DNA of 64,000 bases from Coriaria nepalensis (lineage: Eukaryota; Streptophyta; Magnoliopsida; Cucurbitales; Coriariaceae): contig CP114499.1 in the NCBI GenBank assembly GCA_027186245.1, forward strand, positions 4,221,001 through 4,285,000, in the 5' to 3' direction. Below, piece by piece: positions 35,043 through 46,944 of this stretch. Both the position numbers and the translations under genes were made by a program. The notes beneath the pieces were generated by a model that saw only the letters and a program-made list of their open reading frames with translations, did no database searches and was not told where the DNA came from. The stretch's first letter is position 1. Each line of letters starts with the position of its first letter.

Positions 35043-36438
35043 GGTCTTTATATATATATATATATATAAATTGATCACTGTGTGAGATTCTTATATTTTC
35101 ATATATATGTGATATGTATGTTGAATGGATGATAATATTTTTTGAATGTATGCAAATATGATAGATAGTTAATTGTATGGTAATTTTGGGTTTGGAAATT
35201 GTTCATTTTTCTTTCTTTAGATTTTTTGTAAGCTGATTTATGGCGTAATATTTTTTGTACGATTTTTTTGTTTTTTATTTTTATTCCGTTCGATAGGAGG
35301 AAGAAGAAAATACGAGATGAATGAAATGGGCGACGAACGGCATAGGTGCAGCGAACCACTACAACAGCGCATGCGTAACAACAGCGGCAACCCAACAGCC
35401 GTGGGACCGTCCCGTGGCGTGACCCAGCCGCGGGACTATCCCACGATGGCTACCCAGGCTGCGGGATGGTCCCGCGGTAGAAACTGTGGTCGCGGGATGG
35501 TCCCACGCCGTGCGCACAAGGCCGCTGGTTCCGACCAGTGCTCACCGCCACAAGCGACGGTGGCTATTCCAAGCTACTACTACTTATGGGAAACCTTTGG
35601 GTTTCATGGGTCATAAAGTTGAAAATTTGAGTCCGAACTTTGGTAACCAATTTTATTAAAAAGTGTTTTAATGAAATTTTATGAATATAATAAGTTATAA
35701 ATTAAGTTCACCTAATGAGATTATGAGCATAACTGGATATGGATTAAAAGAGTTTAATTGAACCTATGTCCACTAAGATTAGAATTTATAACTAATAAGA
35801 TTATATTCGTTGGTTAACTAGTAATTAATTTAGAATTAATTAATATGAAAACATAAGATGTTTTATGAAAACACATACTCCAAAATAGTGAGTGGGAGAA
35901 GGTTGATTTGACAAAATAACCTATAGTCTCCATTATTAGTACAACACTATGAGATATGGAAGGACCTCGAGACGGTTTTGTTTTCGTCCTCCTAAGGAAA
36001 GTTTCAGACCATATCGTATCAAGGTTGGCTTCTTAAGGAGATAGGAAAAAGTGATGTATTTCGAACTTGACCGACCTTACGATGGTATTTTTCGAGTTAA
36101 GTCATGGACTCCAAAATAATAGGTTGCACTCACAAAGACATAATTAAGCTTTTAGCGGTTAATTATATCTTGACCAAATTAACGGTAGCTTATGACAAAG
36201 GGAAAATATGAGATATTTTAAATTTGACTCATAAGTTTGAGAATGTCTCAAAATTAATTTAAAATTAATATAACCGACTATACGGTGGTATATTAATTGT
36301 TGAATTGATTTATAGTGCCTTAGTAATTTTATGTGTTTTAACTATTGTATTCATGTGTCATATTTACTATTCGAAAACATTTATATTTATTTCAATTATT
36401 ATGAATGAAGTATGTTTTATTTAATTTCAACAATCAAT
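35043..36438 (+). mobile_element. Untranslated leader of the Copia element
   Basis: About 1.4 kb between the primer-binding site and the gag start. It holds the GC-rich palindrome array (separate entry) and otherwise AT-rich sequence without a conserved frame. Such a long leader is unusual for Copia and may include inserted or captured DNA. Confidence 0.6.
35401..35508 (+). repeat. Four ~31-bp-spaced copies of a GGGA-N5-TCCC imperfect palindrome in the Copia leader
   Basis: GC-rich units gtgggaccgtcccgtgg (35401-35417), gcgggactatcccacga (35430-35446), gcgggatggtcccgcgg (35461-35477) and gcgggatggtcccacgc (35492-35508) recur with spacings of 29, 31 and 31 bp. Each is nearly self-complementary. 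They lie between the primer site and gag. A 99-codon frame (35317-35616) spans them but has no known domain. Confidence 0.85.
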
Positions 36439-39270
36439 ATGTCTTCGATCAATAATCCCGTTACCGACTTACTAAATGAATACAAATTAACTGGTGATAA
36501 TTTCATGAGATGAAAATCAAACCTAAACATGGTATTAATATGCGAAAACCATAAGTTTTTCTTGACCGAGGAATGTCCTGAAGAGCCCGCTGCCAATGAT
36601 GCCCGTAATGTATGAGAAAAGTATAACCATTGGATCCAATCCAATATCAAGGAAAAATACTACATGTTGACGAGTATGAGTGATGTTCTTAGGAAGAAAC
36701 ATCAAAATCTGGAGACTGCATATGAGATATTAGAGTCTCTCTAGGCCTTGTTTGGGCAGCAATATGTCCAAAGTCATCATGAGGCTACTAGAACCTACAT
36801 GAACGCCAAAATGAAGAAAAGAGTTTATGTTAGAGATCATGTTTTGAACATGATCAACACGATGCATGAACCAGAAATACATAAAGCTATTATTGATGAG
36901 TACACTCAAGTTAACATCATACTTGAGTCACTCTCGTCTGCTATTGTTGCATTCACTTCCAACTATGTTATGAACAAGTTACAATACAACATGACTCAGC
37001 TGTTGAATGAATTGCAGACCTTTGAGACTATTAATAAGACGAGGTCCAAAGAGAATGAAGCAAATGTTGCTGAACAAAAGACGTATTCCTCTTATGTTAG
37101 GAAAAATGAGAGAAAGAACATCAATGGAAAGGATAAAAAGGGAAAGAAAGCCAAAAAATCACTTAAATCCAAGGAGAATAAGAAGAAAGACAACTCCAAG
37201 AAAAAGGAACCCAAGAGAAAATGTTTCCATTATGGAGTTGATGGCCATTGGAAGATAAAATGTAACAAGTATCTCTCCGAGCTAAAGAAGAAAAAGAAAT
37301 GTAAATTTGATTTACTTGTTTTAGAAGCTTGTTTAGTGGAAGATGATTTGTCATCTTGGATATTAGATTCGAAAGCCACTAATCATGTTTGTTCTTTTTT
37401 ACAAATGCTTAGTTCTTCGATGGAGCTTGCTATTGGGGAGGTGACGATAAGAGTTGGCAGTAGTGCGATCGTTTTAGCTGAAGCAGTGGGAGTAGTCCAT
37501 TTAGTTTTTAGTAATAATTATCTTGTTTTGATCAATATTTATTTTATTCCTGAATTTTGTAGAAATTTAATTTTTTTTTTTATCTATGTTGCATGAACAA
37601 AATTTTGATATTTTTTTTAGTAATAATGAGATTATTATTTTAAAGAAAAGCTTCAATATTTATCATGCAAAATATACTAATGGACTCTATCTGCTTACAC
37701 CAAATGAAAGATCATTAAATAATTCAGAATTATTTAAAATAACAAATCCTAAAAGTAACAAACGACAGTTTCTCAAAGTGATGATACGTATTTTTGGCAT
37801 CTCGGTTATGACATATCAATCTTCATAGGATAAACAGGTTAGTAAATGATGGTCCTTTAATAGAGCTAACTATTGGTACTCTTCCTATTTGTGAATCTTG
37901 TCTAGAAGGAAAGATGACTAAAAAACATTTCTCTACAAAGGGCCAAAGAACCAAAGAGCCAAAGAACCTCTTAAGTTAGTACATTGTGACGTTTGTGGTC
38001 CTATAAATGTACAAACAATAGGTGGTTATGAATATTTCATCACCTTCATTAATGACTACTCTAGATATAGATACATATACCTAATGCAAAGGAAATCTTA
38101 AACTTTTGGAAAGTTCAAAGAATTCTAAGCAGAAGATGTAAAGCAATTAGGCAGATCACTTAAAATGTTTGGACTTGATCGATGAGGTGAATACCTTGAT
38201 TTTTAGTTCAAGGATTATTTACTGGAGCATGGAATTCTATCCCAACTCACAGCACCTAGAACACCACAACAAAATAGTGTTGCAGAAAGGAGAAATAAAA
38301 TCTTATTAGATATAGTTAGGTTGATGTTAAGCTACTCATCACTACCACTCACGTTTTAGGGATGTGCACTTCAAACCGCGACATACATTTTGAATGTAGT
38401 TCCATCTAAGTTTGTACAAAAGACACCTTTAAAGTTGTGGAATGGCACTAAACCTAATTTACGTCATTTTCGCATATGGGGGTGTCCAGCACATATGCTG
38501 AAATGCAAGACCGGAAAGTTGGACTCGCGATCTGAAGTTTGCATATTCATTGGCTATCCTCCCAGGACAAAAAGAGGTTACTTTTATAGTCATAGTGAGA
38601 AAAAGGTGTTTGTGTCGACAAATGCAACATTTCTCGAACATGACTATATGACAAACTATAAACCTTGTACTAAGGTAGTACTAGAGGAATTGAATTTTGA
38701 TCAGATCAGACCATCCTGATCACCATCTGATGAACGACAACATCAGGAGAATATTGATCCTTGTCAAAACACCTTTGTAGCTCGTCGTAGTGGGAGGATT
38801 GTGAGACAACCCATTCCTTTTGAGCACGAGGCACAAGTTCTAGTGTCAGATACTAACCAGGATGATCCATTGACCTTTAAGGAAGCAATGGATGATACTG
38901 ACAATGATGAATGACAAGATGTAATGAACTAGGAAATGGAATCTATGTATTCCAATTCTATTTGAGAACTTGTGGATCCATCTGAAAATGTCAAGCTCAT
39001 TGGATAAAAATGGATCTACAAGAAGAAAAGAGGCGTAGATGAGAAAGTATAGACTTTCAAGACACGACTTGTTGCAAAGGGTTATACCCAAAGGGAAAGA
39101 ATCGATTATGAAAAGACTTTATCTCTCGTTGTCATGCTAAAGTTGATACATATTCTTTTATCCATAGCCGCTAGTTTAGACTATGAGATATGACAAATAG
39201 ATATCAAGACAACTTTTCTAAATGGCTATCTTGAAGAGAACATTTATATGATGCAACCAGAATGTTATGT
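36439..39270 (+). mobile_element. Copia gag-protease-integrase-partial RT remnant, broken
   Basis: Gag begins at the ATG at 36439 (MSSINNPVTDLLNEYKLTGD). A longest intact stretch runs 36748-37596. The zinc knuckle reads CFHYGVDGHWKIKC, with Tyr where the second Cys should be; the protease motif reads DSKATNHV instead of DSGATNHV. Integrase pieces follow (LVHCDVCGPI, TPQQNSVAERRNK near 38260-38300), then LRHFRIWGCPAH and IFIGYPPRTKRGYF (38455-38585), and an RT start near 38930-39270 (KTRLVAKGYTQRERIDYEKT, DIKTTFLNGYLEENIYMMQP). Many stops and substitutions occur, and the element ends inside RT with no RNase H and no 3' LTR. It is inactive. Confidence 0.93.
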
Positions 39271-40000
39271 GTAAATAAGAAGTTTTGAGTCGATGAGGCG
39301 ATCGATCCGTCGAATCTCATAACTGATAATCTAAAAAGTAAGTAATAATTGAGTCTAATTAAAAAAAGATTATTAATATACTAGAAGTTAATACCATTAA
39401 AATAAATAAATTATTTTATTATAAATATTATAAAATAAATAAATAAGTAATCATTCTTTATAATAATTATTTAATAAATTAATATATATTATATATATAA
39501 TAATTATAATATTAATTATAATAATAATTTTTATTATATTATATAAAAATAATATTTATAATTAAAATAATATTTCGAAGCATATAAATATAAATATATA
39601 AATATATATATATATGAGAGCTCCATATTAAATCTTACAACACTTACGTACAGAAAGTAAATTTAGAGGAATTGAAGCCTACTATTATAATGAAAGTTTG
39701 TAATCTACTCTAAAAAATAGATACTCCCAAGAAGGTAATTTGAGTATTTGAGTATTCAGTCTGAGAAGAAGGAAGAACATTGATATTTTATTATTATTCT
39801 TAATTAATTTGTTTTTTTTTTTTTAATTTCTTTTTAGTAGGTAAAGTTGTCGTGCTTCCACTTCGAGTAAATTAATAAGCTAAGTCCCATGTTGTTTGGA
39901 CTCTTACTACTACTTTGCACGAACCTCGCTGCTCTGTTCTAACTTCTAACGCTAAGAAATGTGATGAGTTGTCATCTTTATCTCTCACGAAGGTTCCAAT
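39271..40000. other. AT-rich DNA at the truncated Copia end, no gene
   Basis: The sequence changes abruptly after the RT fragment to very AT-rich DNA (39340-39640) with no frame. It reads like a deletion or insertion junction; no 3' LTR was found. Confidence 0.45.
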
Positions 40001-40005
40001 GTTTT

Positions 40006-40350
40006 CCACGTGGAATAATTCAACTGCCTTTCTAGACGCATACTATAATTGTTTTTTAACTCCTCCATTTGATGCTGCGGAGGGACACGTGGTTAACTAA
40101 CGGTCATTGGCACGGAGATCCGTGCTGTCGTGTTGTGCGGGCCCGGTTTGTAATGTTTTTGTCTCCCTGCATCGCGCAACCTAACGCCACGGCATCCCAC
40201 GGCGCTACGACGTTATCTTCACGGCCGGCTTTATTACCTAGTGACTTTAAGAGGCCACGTGTCGAAGTATGTTCCAAGGGGAAAATGGGGATGGGGCCCG
40301 CAGGGTCATCAGTATTAGCTTTTTTTGCGAGGTGTAGACGGTGGACACGT
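40006..40350. promoter_or_regulatory. G-box (CACGTG) cluster in a GC-richer island
   Basis: CACGTG occurs at 40007-40012 (inside the palindrome CCACGTGG), 40086-40091 and 40256-40261, with further ACGT cores near 40212 and 40347. G-boxes bind bZIP and bHLH factors and act as ABA-response elements. The island is clearly less AT-rich than both flanks. A 113-codon frame (40069-40410, plus) overlaps it but has no recognisable domain. No gene with an obvious start lies close on either side, so the target is unknown. Confidence 0.4.
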
Positions 40351-40410
40351 TATGGTGTCAAATCAGAGATTTTGAACTCTGCTGTTTGGTTATTAACTGT
40401 TGCTTGGTAG

Positions 40411-42276
40411 GTTTAGAATCACTTGGACGAAATTAGCCCTGTTTCTGTATAATTCTTTATTATTATTATTATTATTATTATTATTGCTTGTAAGTTTTAT
40501 GTACGTGGTATTTAAGCTTGGAGGACATTTGTCCATCCTCAAATTTGTCATATTAAAATTCTACTTTAAAATTGTTAAAGTTTTATAAATAAATATTAAA
40601 TATCAGCCATAATTTTAGTAATAAATTTTAAATAATATTTTTTATTATTTTAAATATTTTGTGCTATTTTTTTTTAATGATATTAAATTTTATTATAATT
40701 ATAAATATTATTTTTATATAATTCATGGGTAGTTTAGATTAATACTTGAATAAAAGTAAAAAAAAAATTAGTAAATAAATATATAATATATGATTTAAAC
40801 TTATAAAAAAATATAATATTATTTAATGATTTAAATAAGATGTAAATTTAGCAATTTCTTCTTGGATCTTTACATAAAAGTTTATCTAAGCTATTTTTCA
40901 TTTTTATTTGAGATTCAATTTTTTTTTTCTTTTAAGAAGTTTTTTTTAGTATTTATGTTGAATTTTTAGATCTTAAATAATGATATTATTTATTTATTTA
41001 TTCAAGATTTTCAATCTTTTAAAAAAATTTCAATTTAAATACTTTAAACATATTAGCAGTAGCGCGTGCTATGAAAAATTATGAAAAAGATAAATATCCA
41101 GACACTTATAATATTTTTTATGAGGTTTTTTCTCAAAGTTTTCTTCTTTTGGATATTTGTATTGAATCTTTTATGTTTAATTTTTAAGAAGTTGATATGT
41201 AACATTTTTAGAGATTTACTAAAATTCAAATATTTATTATTGCTATTCTCTCAATATTTAAAATTGTGATTCTAATGAGTATGTATCAAACATTTTAAAA
41301 AAGTGTTGTATTATTTACTTATCCATATATTTTCTCTTATATAAATGAATTTCTTTTTCTTTTTCTTTTTCTTTTTTTTTTTCAAAATAAAATCATTTTA
41401 TTTCACTAATTTCTTACTAAACTCATCATTAAAGAAATGAAAGTTAATTCACTTTTTATCATTTTTTTTTTACTTCTTTATATAGTAAAATAACTTTTAT
41501 TTGAATGTTTTAGTATATTTATTGTTATTTCAAAATTTTGATTATTTTATGATCTAATAGATCAAAATTTGAATTTGTAATATGATTTTGTTATATTTAC
41601 AAAATACTATTTATATTTATTATTAATTAAATTTTTACTATTTTCGTTCGTGATTCTACTAAAGCTCACATGCAAGCTTTTAGAAACCCTACACGTCTAA
41701 ATAGACTGTAAATGACTAAACAAGAGTATATAATAAGCATAAATAATAAATATTATGATTTGAACTTAAGATATATACTTTTATATTATATTAAATTACT
41801 AAATATTTTACACATTTAAAATATTAAAAAATAAATTCAATTATAATATATCTTATTACAAACCTTAACACAATAAATTACTTATTATTCTAATAAATGG
41901 TAAAAGAGTTCTTAGATCATCGTTTATGTTACTAATGAAACCGTCTCTCATGGGTTTCTGACCTCTTCTTCTCTGTTACGTGGATGTCAAAATATTTGTT
42001 TGATGTGGGGTCAAACTCACATAATAAGCTATTTGTGATCATGATGATTTTGTTTTTTTGCTGATTTGCACAATTAGAAGAAGTAGAGGGCATCGATGTC
42101 ATTAGCGATGAACATCAACCCCACATCAACCCCACATCAACCCCAGTTGAGTTAATAATTAACCCAATGATCTCTCTTCCGAAGAGATAGATAATATAAA
42201 GTTTATATATATAGTATTATAAGAAAAAAGTATTTCAATTAAGAAGCAGGAAAACGACATTTTCCTTCACTAAGCT
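40411..42276. other. AT-rich intergenic DNA with simple repeats
   Basis: No gene seen. Contains a TTA trinucleotide run (40457-40486) and, near 42112-42148, three copies of an 11-bp cccacatcaac unit. The last few hundred bases approach the remorin promoter. Confidence 0.5.
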
Positions 42277-42655
42277 TTGAAAATTAATATTTCCCACATA
42301 ATATATATTCATTATCGATCACTACTGTACGTCTGTCTACATTCTTATTTCACAGGTAATCACAGCACAAAGCTCGTCATTTTCTCACTTCTATTTTCTA
42401 GCCTTCCAAACACTATCTACATAGCTTTCTCCTATCCCTTCCAAACACTCAGCTTCTTCTATTTCTCTTTTAGGTCCAGACTTTTCTGAGTTATATATAT
42501 ACAAGTCCTATATTTTAATTTTGTGATTTATTTATTTATATATATATATATTTTTTTTTTTTCGTTGTTATTTCTCTTCCGCTTTTCATATCCACCATTT
42601 TCACTTCACTTATTTCCCTACTTTGATCACATACAACAACATCAAAAATCTTCCT
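42277..42655 (+). promoter_or_regulatory. Promoter/5' leader of the remorin gene
   Basis: Pyrimidine-rich leader with a TA/T-rich stretch at 42535-42562 directly ahead of the remorin start codon. A 70-codon frame here has no domain. Confidence 0.3.
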
Positions 42656-43931
42656 ATGTCAACTCTGAGTGATCATCTCAGAGCAAGCACAAGTCAACAT
42701 GGACCGTCCGATCAACAATCCGATCACAGTCATTCCGGAGACTTCCGTGACATCCACGCACTGACCCCACCTCGCCCTCCTCCTCCTCCACCTCTACCAC
42801 CTAACCGCAGCGGCAGCCGCCGGAGAGAAGCATGGGATACGAGTAGCCATATATCATCCAACATGTCTATGAGAAGTGAAGGAAGTGAGAATTTCACAAG
42901 CATAAGTAGAGAATTCAACGCCTTAGTCCTTGCCGGATCCGAAATCGGAAATTCAACAAACAGTCATAACAACCACAACAACAACAATTACAGTGAAAAT
43001 TATCACATGGCAAGGATTGGAGAAGAAGATACTCCCTACCAGGAATACGATAATAACCCGCTGGCTATTGTACCGGATAATAATCCGTTAAACAGCCCAG
43101 TCCCATCTCCCAGACGGGGGAGTTATTCGGGCGGGCCGTCGTCTTCTGGGACGACCAGTGGTGCTGGTCAGAGTGAGATATCAGTGCAGAGAGTGAAAAA
43201 AGAGGAGGTGGAGACTAAGATCTCAGCTTGGCAAAACGCCAAGGTTGCTAAGATCAATAATCGGTTTAAAAGGGATGATGCTATGATTAGTGGGTGGGAG
43301 AACGAAGAGGTTCAGAAAGCTACTTCATGGATGAAGAAAGTTGAGGTACGTAAAGTATGTTAATTTTTTAATTAAGAGCTGTATAGGGAAAAATGAATGC
43401 TTTTTTGACTTTGTGCATCATCAATATATATTCTTTTACTATTGCTTAGTCATTCTCTCAAAATGATTGTTATAACTGGTTGAAAAACTTGCACTAGATG
43501 CCATCACTTCTGAGATAATTTGACACATTATTTTCCGAGAATATCGTTCCAGATTCCTTGGAAACTCAGTATATAAAAGGATATCCACTGAACCATTCCG
43601 CTCATTGTAAATTGGTTTTGCATTGGAAGCCTGTAACTATTTAGTTATTTCTACTTCAAGTATCATGGTTGAAGTAAAGACTGTTATTTATGTTTGTTTT
43701 CATGGGATCTTTGTGTTTTACTTCTCTGTTTTTGTACAGAGGAAGCTGGAAGAGAAGAGGGCGAGAGCATTAGAGAAGATGGAGAACAGAGTGGCAAAAG
43801 CACATAGAAAAGCAGAGGAGAGAAGGGCATCAGCTGGGGCTAAAAGAGGAACTAAAGTGGCAAGTGTTTTGGAAGTAGCCAACTTGATGAGAGCTGTTGG
43901 TAAAGCTCCAACCAAACGCTCCTTCTTCTAA
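42656..43931 (+). CDS. Remorin family protein, group 4-like
   Basis: Two exons: 42656-43345 and 43740-43931, joined GAG|gtacgt...tgtacag|AGG in phase 0, giving 293 residues. The N-terminal half is disordered and low-complexity: a proline run (PPRPPPPPPLPP), an asparagine/histidine run and serine/glycine blocks. The C-terminal remorin domain begins near EVETKISAWQNAKVAKINNR and continues through FKRDDAMISGWENEEVQKA, the coiled coil RKLEEKRARALEKMENRVAK and EVANLMRAVGKAPTKRSFF, the anchor that binds plasma-membrane nanodomains. The pattern fits REM4.1/4.2-type remorins, plant scaffold proteins in membrane nanodomains linked to virus and hormone responses. Start: the ATG at 42656 (MSTLSDHL); the frame extends upstream only through non-ATG codons. 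The domain looks intact. Confidence 0.93.
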
Positions 43932-44329
43932 AACTTTGTGATTCTCTTACAGCCTATCTCGAGAATGTCAGACAATGACTTGATAATTGGGGGAAAATTT
44001 TTAATTCAAAAGTTGCTTGAATGAATGCTATAGTTTGATATGGTTGTGATATATAAATTATGAATGTAGTTTCTGGGTAATTTTATAGTATGAGTGCTTT
44101 ATGGTTGATATTGTACAGTTAGAATAGGTTTGAACTTTGAAGGCTGAAAGTGTCATGTATTTGAGTTATGTTTAGGACATTATCTTGAACAATTGAAAGG
44201 CTTATTGTGATGGTGTATGTTTTTAGTAAACACTATGACTATGAACAATATTCTTTTTGCTCATTAGAAAAACAAGATGAGTGTTCAATTAAAATGTTAC
44301 TTTGGAGCGTTAAACACTCATTCGTAGTC
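43932..44329 (+). other. 3' flank of the remorin gene
   Basis: Presumed 3' UTR and terminator region; no separate gene is seen. Confidence 0.4.
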
Positions 44330-45210
44330 ATAGTTTATTTTTTATAAATTCGTTTATATTTTATTTTTTATTAATTTTTAATTTTTATATAGTTTAAATG
44401 AGATTTTTTTAATCTCTTTATGATTTTTAGACTACCATTATTAACACGTTATTTTAGCATGTCATGTCATTAAAAAGATTTATTTATTATTTATTATTTT
44501 TTTCCTCTTTTAATTTATTATTTTCATTTTAATCCAATTTTTCTTAATTTTTTTTTGGAAAAAAAGAAAACACAATTAGGAAAAAAAAAGGGAAATCCAG
44601 TTCGATTTTTTGAGAAAAAATAAATCGAAATAATTAACACTTTTTTTAATAGAAAAATCATTTATTTCGATATGATTTTTTCACGAGATATCTAATTCAA
44701 ATCAACTATTAGTAAGAAATCTGATCGGATCGATTCCATTCTTCCTAGCGAAGAACTGAATCGGAACGAACTGTACTGATCTGATTTGATTCTTATGAAG
44801 ACTCTATTCAATTTGGATAACTTGCAAAAAAATCAAATTGAAACAAGCAATTTTTCTCGCAAAAAAAATTGAGTTATTTCGATTTTTTTTTTCATGAGAA
44901 ATTGGATTAGATTTCATTTTTTTTTCCTAATTTTTTTTTATTTTTCCCCCAAAAAATGGAGAAAATTTAGATCAAAAATGAAAACAATAAGTTAAAAAAA
45001 GGAGAAAAAAGTGAAAAAAATGAAAAAAATAATAAATAAATCTTTTTAATGATTGTTATATTAATATGTCACGTTATCACTGATGATATGAAAATGATCA
45101 AAATATCAAAAAAATTTATTTAAATTACAAATAAACTAAAAAATTAACAAAAAATTATACATAAATAAATTTATAACAATTAAATTATATATGAATTAAA
45201 AAGTAAATTA
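44330..45210. mobile_element. Long inverted-repeat element (MITE or Mutator-like)
   Basis: The left arm (about 44330-44600) and right arm (about 44930-45210) are inverted copies. For example, cattaaaaagatttatttattatttattat at 44466 corresponds to the reverse complement of the sequence near 45030-45058, and both extend outward through atagtttaaat/taatttaaat-like words. The interior (44600-44930) is rich in gatcgg/gattcga words. Arms of roughly 250-270 bp with no transposase suggest a foldback or Mutator-like miniature element. Exact ends and a target duplication could not be determined. Confidence 0.6.
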
Positions 45211-45960
45211 ACTTTTATATTAATGATTTGGACGATATTTATTAGCAACTTAAAAAAAGAAAAAAAAAAGGGCCCCTTTCATCATAAAAGCTAATTAAAT
45301 CTAACTTTTACTAATTCCCTAACTTATTGGCTTCACTTATGGTTGTTCCTTTTGTTTTTAATGAGAGAGAGAGACAAATATCACATCTATCTACTCCCAG
45401 AGATAATCAGGGGCAGGTGTAACGAAAGAAAATGAGGGAAAATATAATTAATAATTTTAATTATATAAAGAATTAATGATTTTATTTTTTTATTTTAATA
45501 TTATTTGAAGAAAAAATTTGTATAATGGATTTAATATAATTTAAATATTATGTAAATTTAATAAAATATTTTATATAAATAAATAAATGATTTTATTTAT
45601 CTTGAAAGACACGTATTTCGTTACCAGGGTGTTAAGGGAATAAAAATAATTCTATGATTTTGATAAAATCGAACCTAGTGAATGAATGTTAAAAAACAGT
45701 GGAGTAATTAGAAGTGTAAGTTTTTTCTTGTTTTCAGCTTATATATTTATAATTTCTTGTTAATTTTCTAATTTCTTAACTTTTAATGGTTTCGAGATTT
45801 AAAAACTTCAAATTTTATTCAAAATTATTGGAGACATTCACATTTCTAACTCTCGTTATTATGATTTGATATGTCCACATTTATGTTTTTAAATTTTTTT
45901 TACTCATATATCGATAATCAAATTTGGAAAAAGAACATACAATAAATAGAAAATTTGGAA
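45211..45960. other. AT-rich intergenic DNA, no gene
   Basis: No gene seen. Includes a GA-repeat patch at 45365-45374 and AT-rich low-complexity sequence. Confidence 0.5.
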
Positions 45961-45974
45961 AAAAATTGCAAGAT

Positions 45975-46140
45975 AATCAAATAGATCGATTACTATATCG
46001 ATCATGGTTGATTAGTCATGGTCGATCATGGTGATGATCTTGACCCATTGTAACCGATCATAACATATGAGCAATCATATTTAATGATCATGACCGATCA
46101 TAATCAATAATTAAGGCCGACCATTACCGATGAAGAAAAA
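45975..46140. repeat. Degenerate GATCAT/CGATCATG-type repeat
   Basis: About ten variants of gatcatg(g/a), cgatcat and tgatcatgaccg occur in 165 bp. The motif is partly self-complementary, so the block can fold back on itself. Spacing is irregular, so it is not a clean satellite. Confidence 0.6.
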
Positions 46141-46944
46141 ATTTTCTTTTGGAGCGCTGGCTCCCCTTAACCCGCAACTTGCCCAAGTAGGTCGATTCCC
46201 GTGTTGAGTCTGCATAGGAGTGGGCCTCTAAACTCCTGACGTCAAAGTTTTGAAAACAAAATTCATAGAATTCATTTTCAACATCTTTCTATTTTTGTTT
46301 CTTTTAATTTATGGTTACTTTTATCATTAAAAATAAAAATAAAAAAGTAGTTTGTAATTTTTTAAAATAAATATATTATTCAAAAGAGTCTTGATGAGAG
46401 GGTAATCTCTTACATAATCCTTATATTTTATTTATTTATTTATTTATTATTATTATCATTATTATTAATAATTTTTTTCTAACAATCCGACACAAACGGC
46501 CGCCTAAACTAAATATAGATAAAATTAAAATTATAATCATAAATATATTATTTTAAAAATAACATTTTTGACAACTAATAATAAATATAAAGAGATTTAT
46601 TCGCTCTAGAAATTTGACACCAAGAAGTGATATAGAAGTTGAATATGATCTGTTGCGCTGTCAACACAAGTACACAAGGGGGATGCTTTTGAGTTTTAAG
46701 TTAGCGTTTGAAAATGCGTTCGAAAATAGAAAACACTTGAATGAAGAAAAAAAATAATAATAATAAAGATAAACAAAAAAGGTGAAAAAAGAAATATCTA
46801 GAAACGACAGCGTATTGAGCAATCGGACTCATACGGTTGGCATGCAACCGCATCGAATCCGGACCCGCCTTTTATATCTCCGCAAGGAGTTAGAATTCCA
46901 GCCTTACTTGCCAAATCCATTTAGCTCTTTCTCTTTCAGAGCAA
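46141..46944. other. Upstream region of the TypA gene
   Basis: No separate gene seen. 46150-46255 is GC-richer and contains a word resembling a pol III B box (ggtcgattccc) but no matching A box. The last 150 bp is the presumed TypA promoter and leader, with an open frame in another reading frame. Confidence 0.4.

Noticed and set aside
35317..35616. 99-codon frame in the Copia leader
   Set aside because: Created by the GC-rich palindrome array; no gag-like or other domain.
40069..40410. 113-codon frame over the G-box island
   Set aside because: Its openness follows from the locally higher GC content; no domain or homologue recognised.
46150..46260. Possible tRNA gene or SINE (ggtcgattccc resembles a B box)
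   Set aside because: No A box at the right distance, no cloverleaf and no poly(A) or T end.
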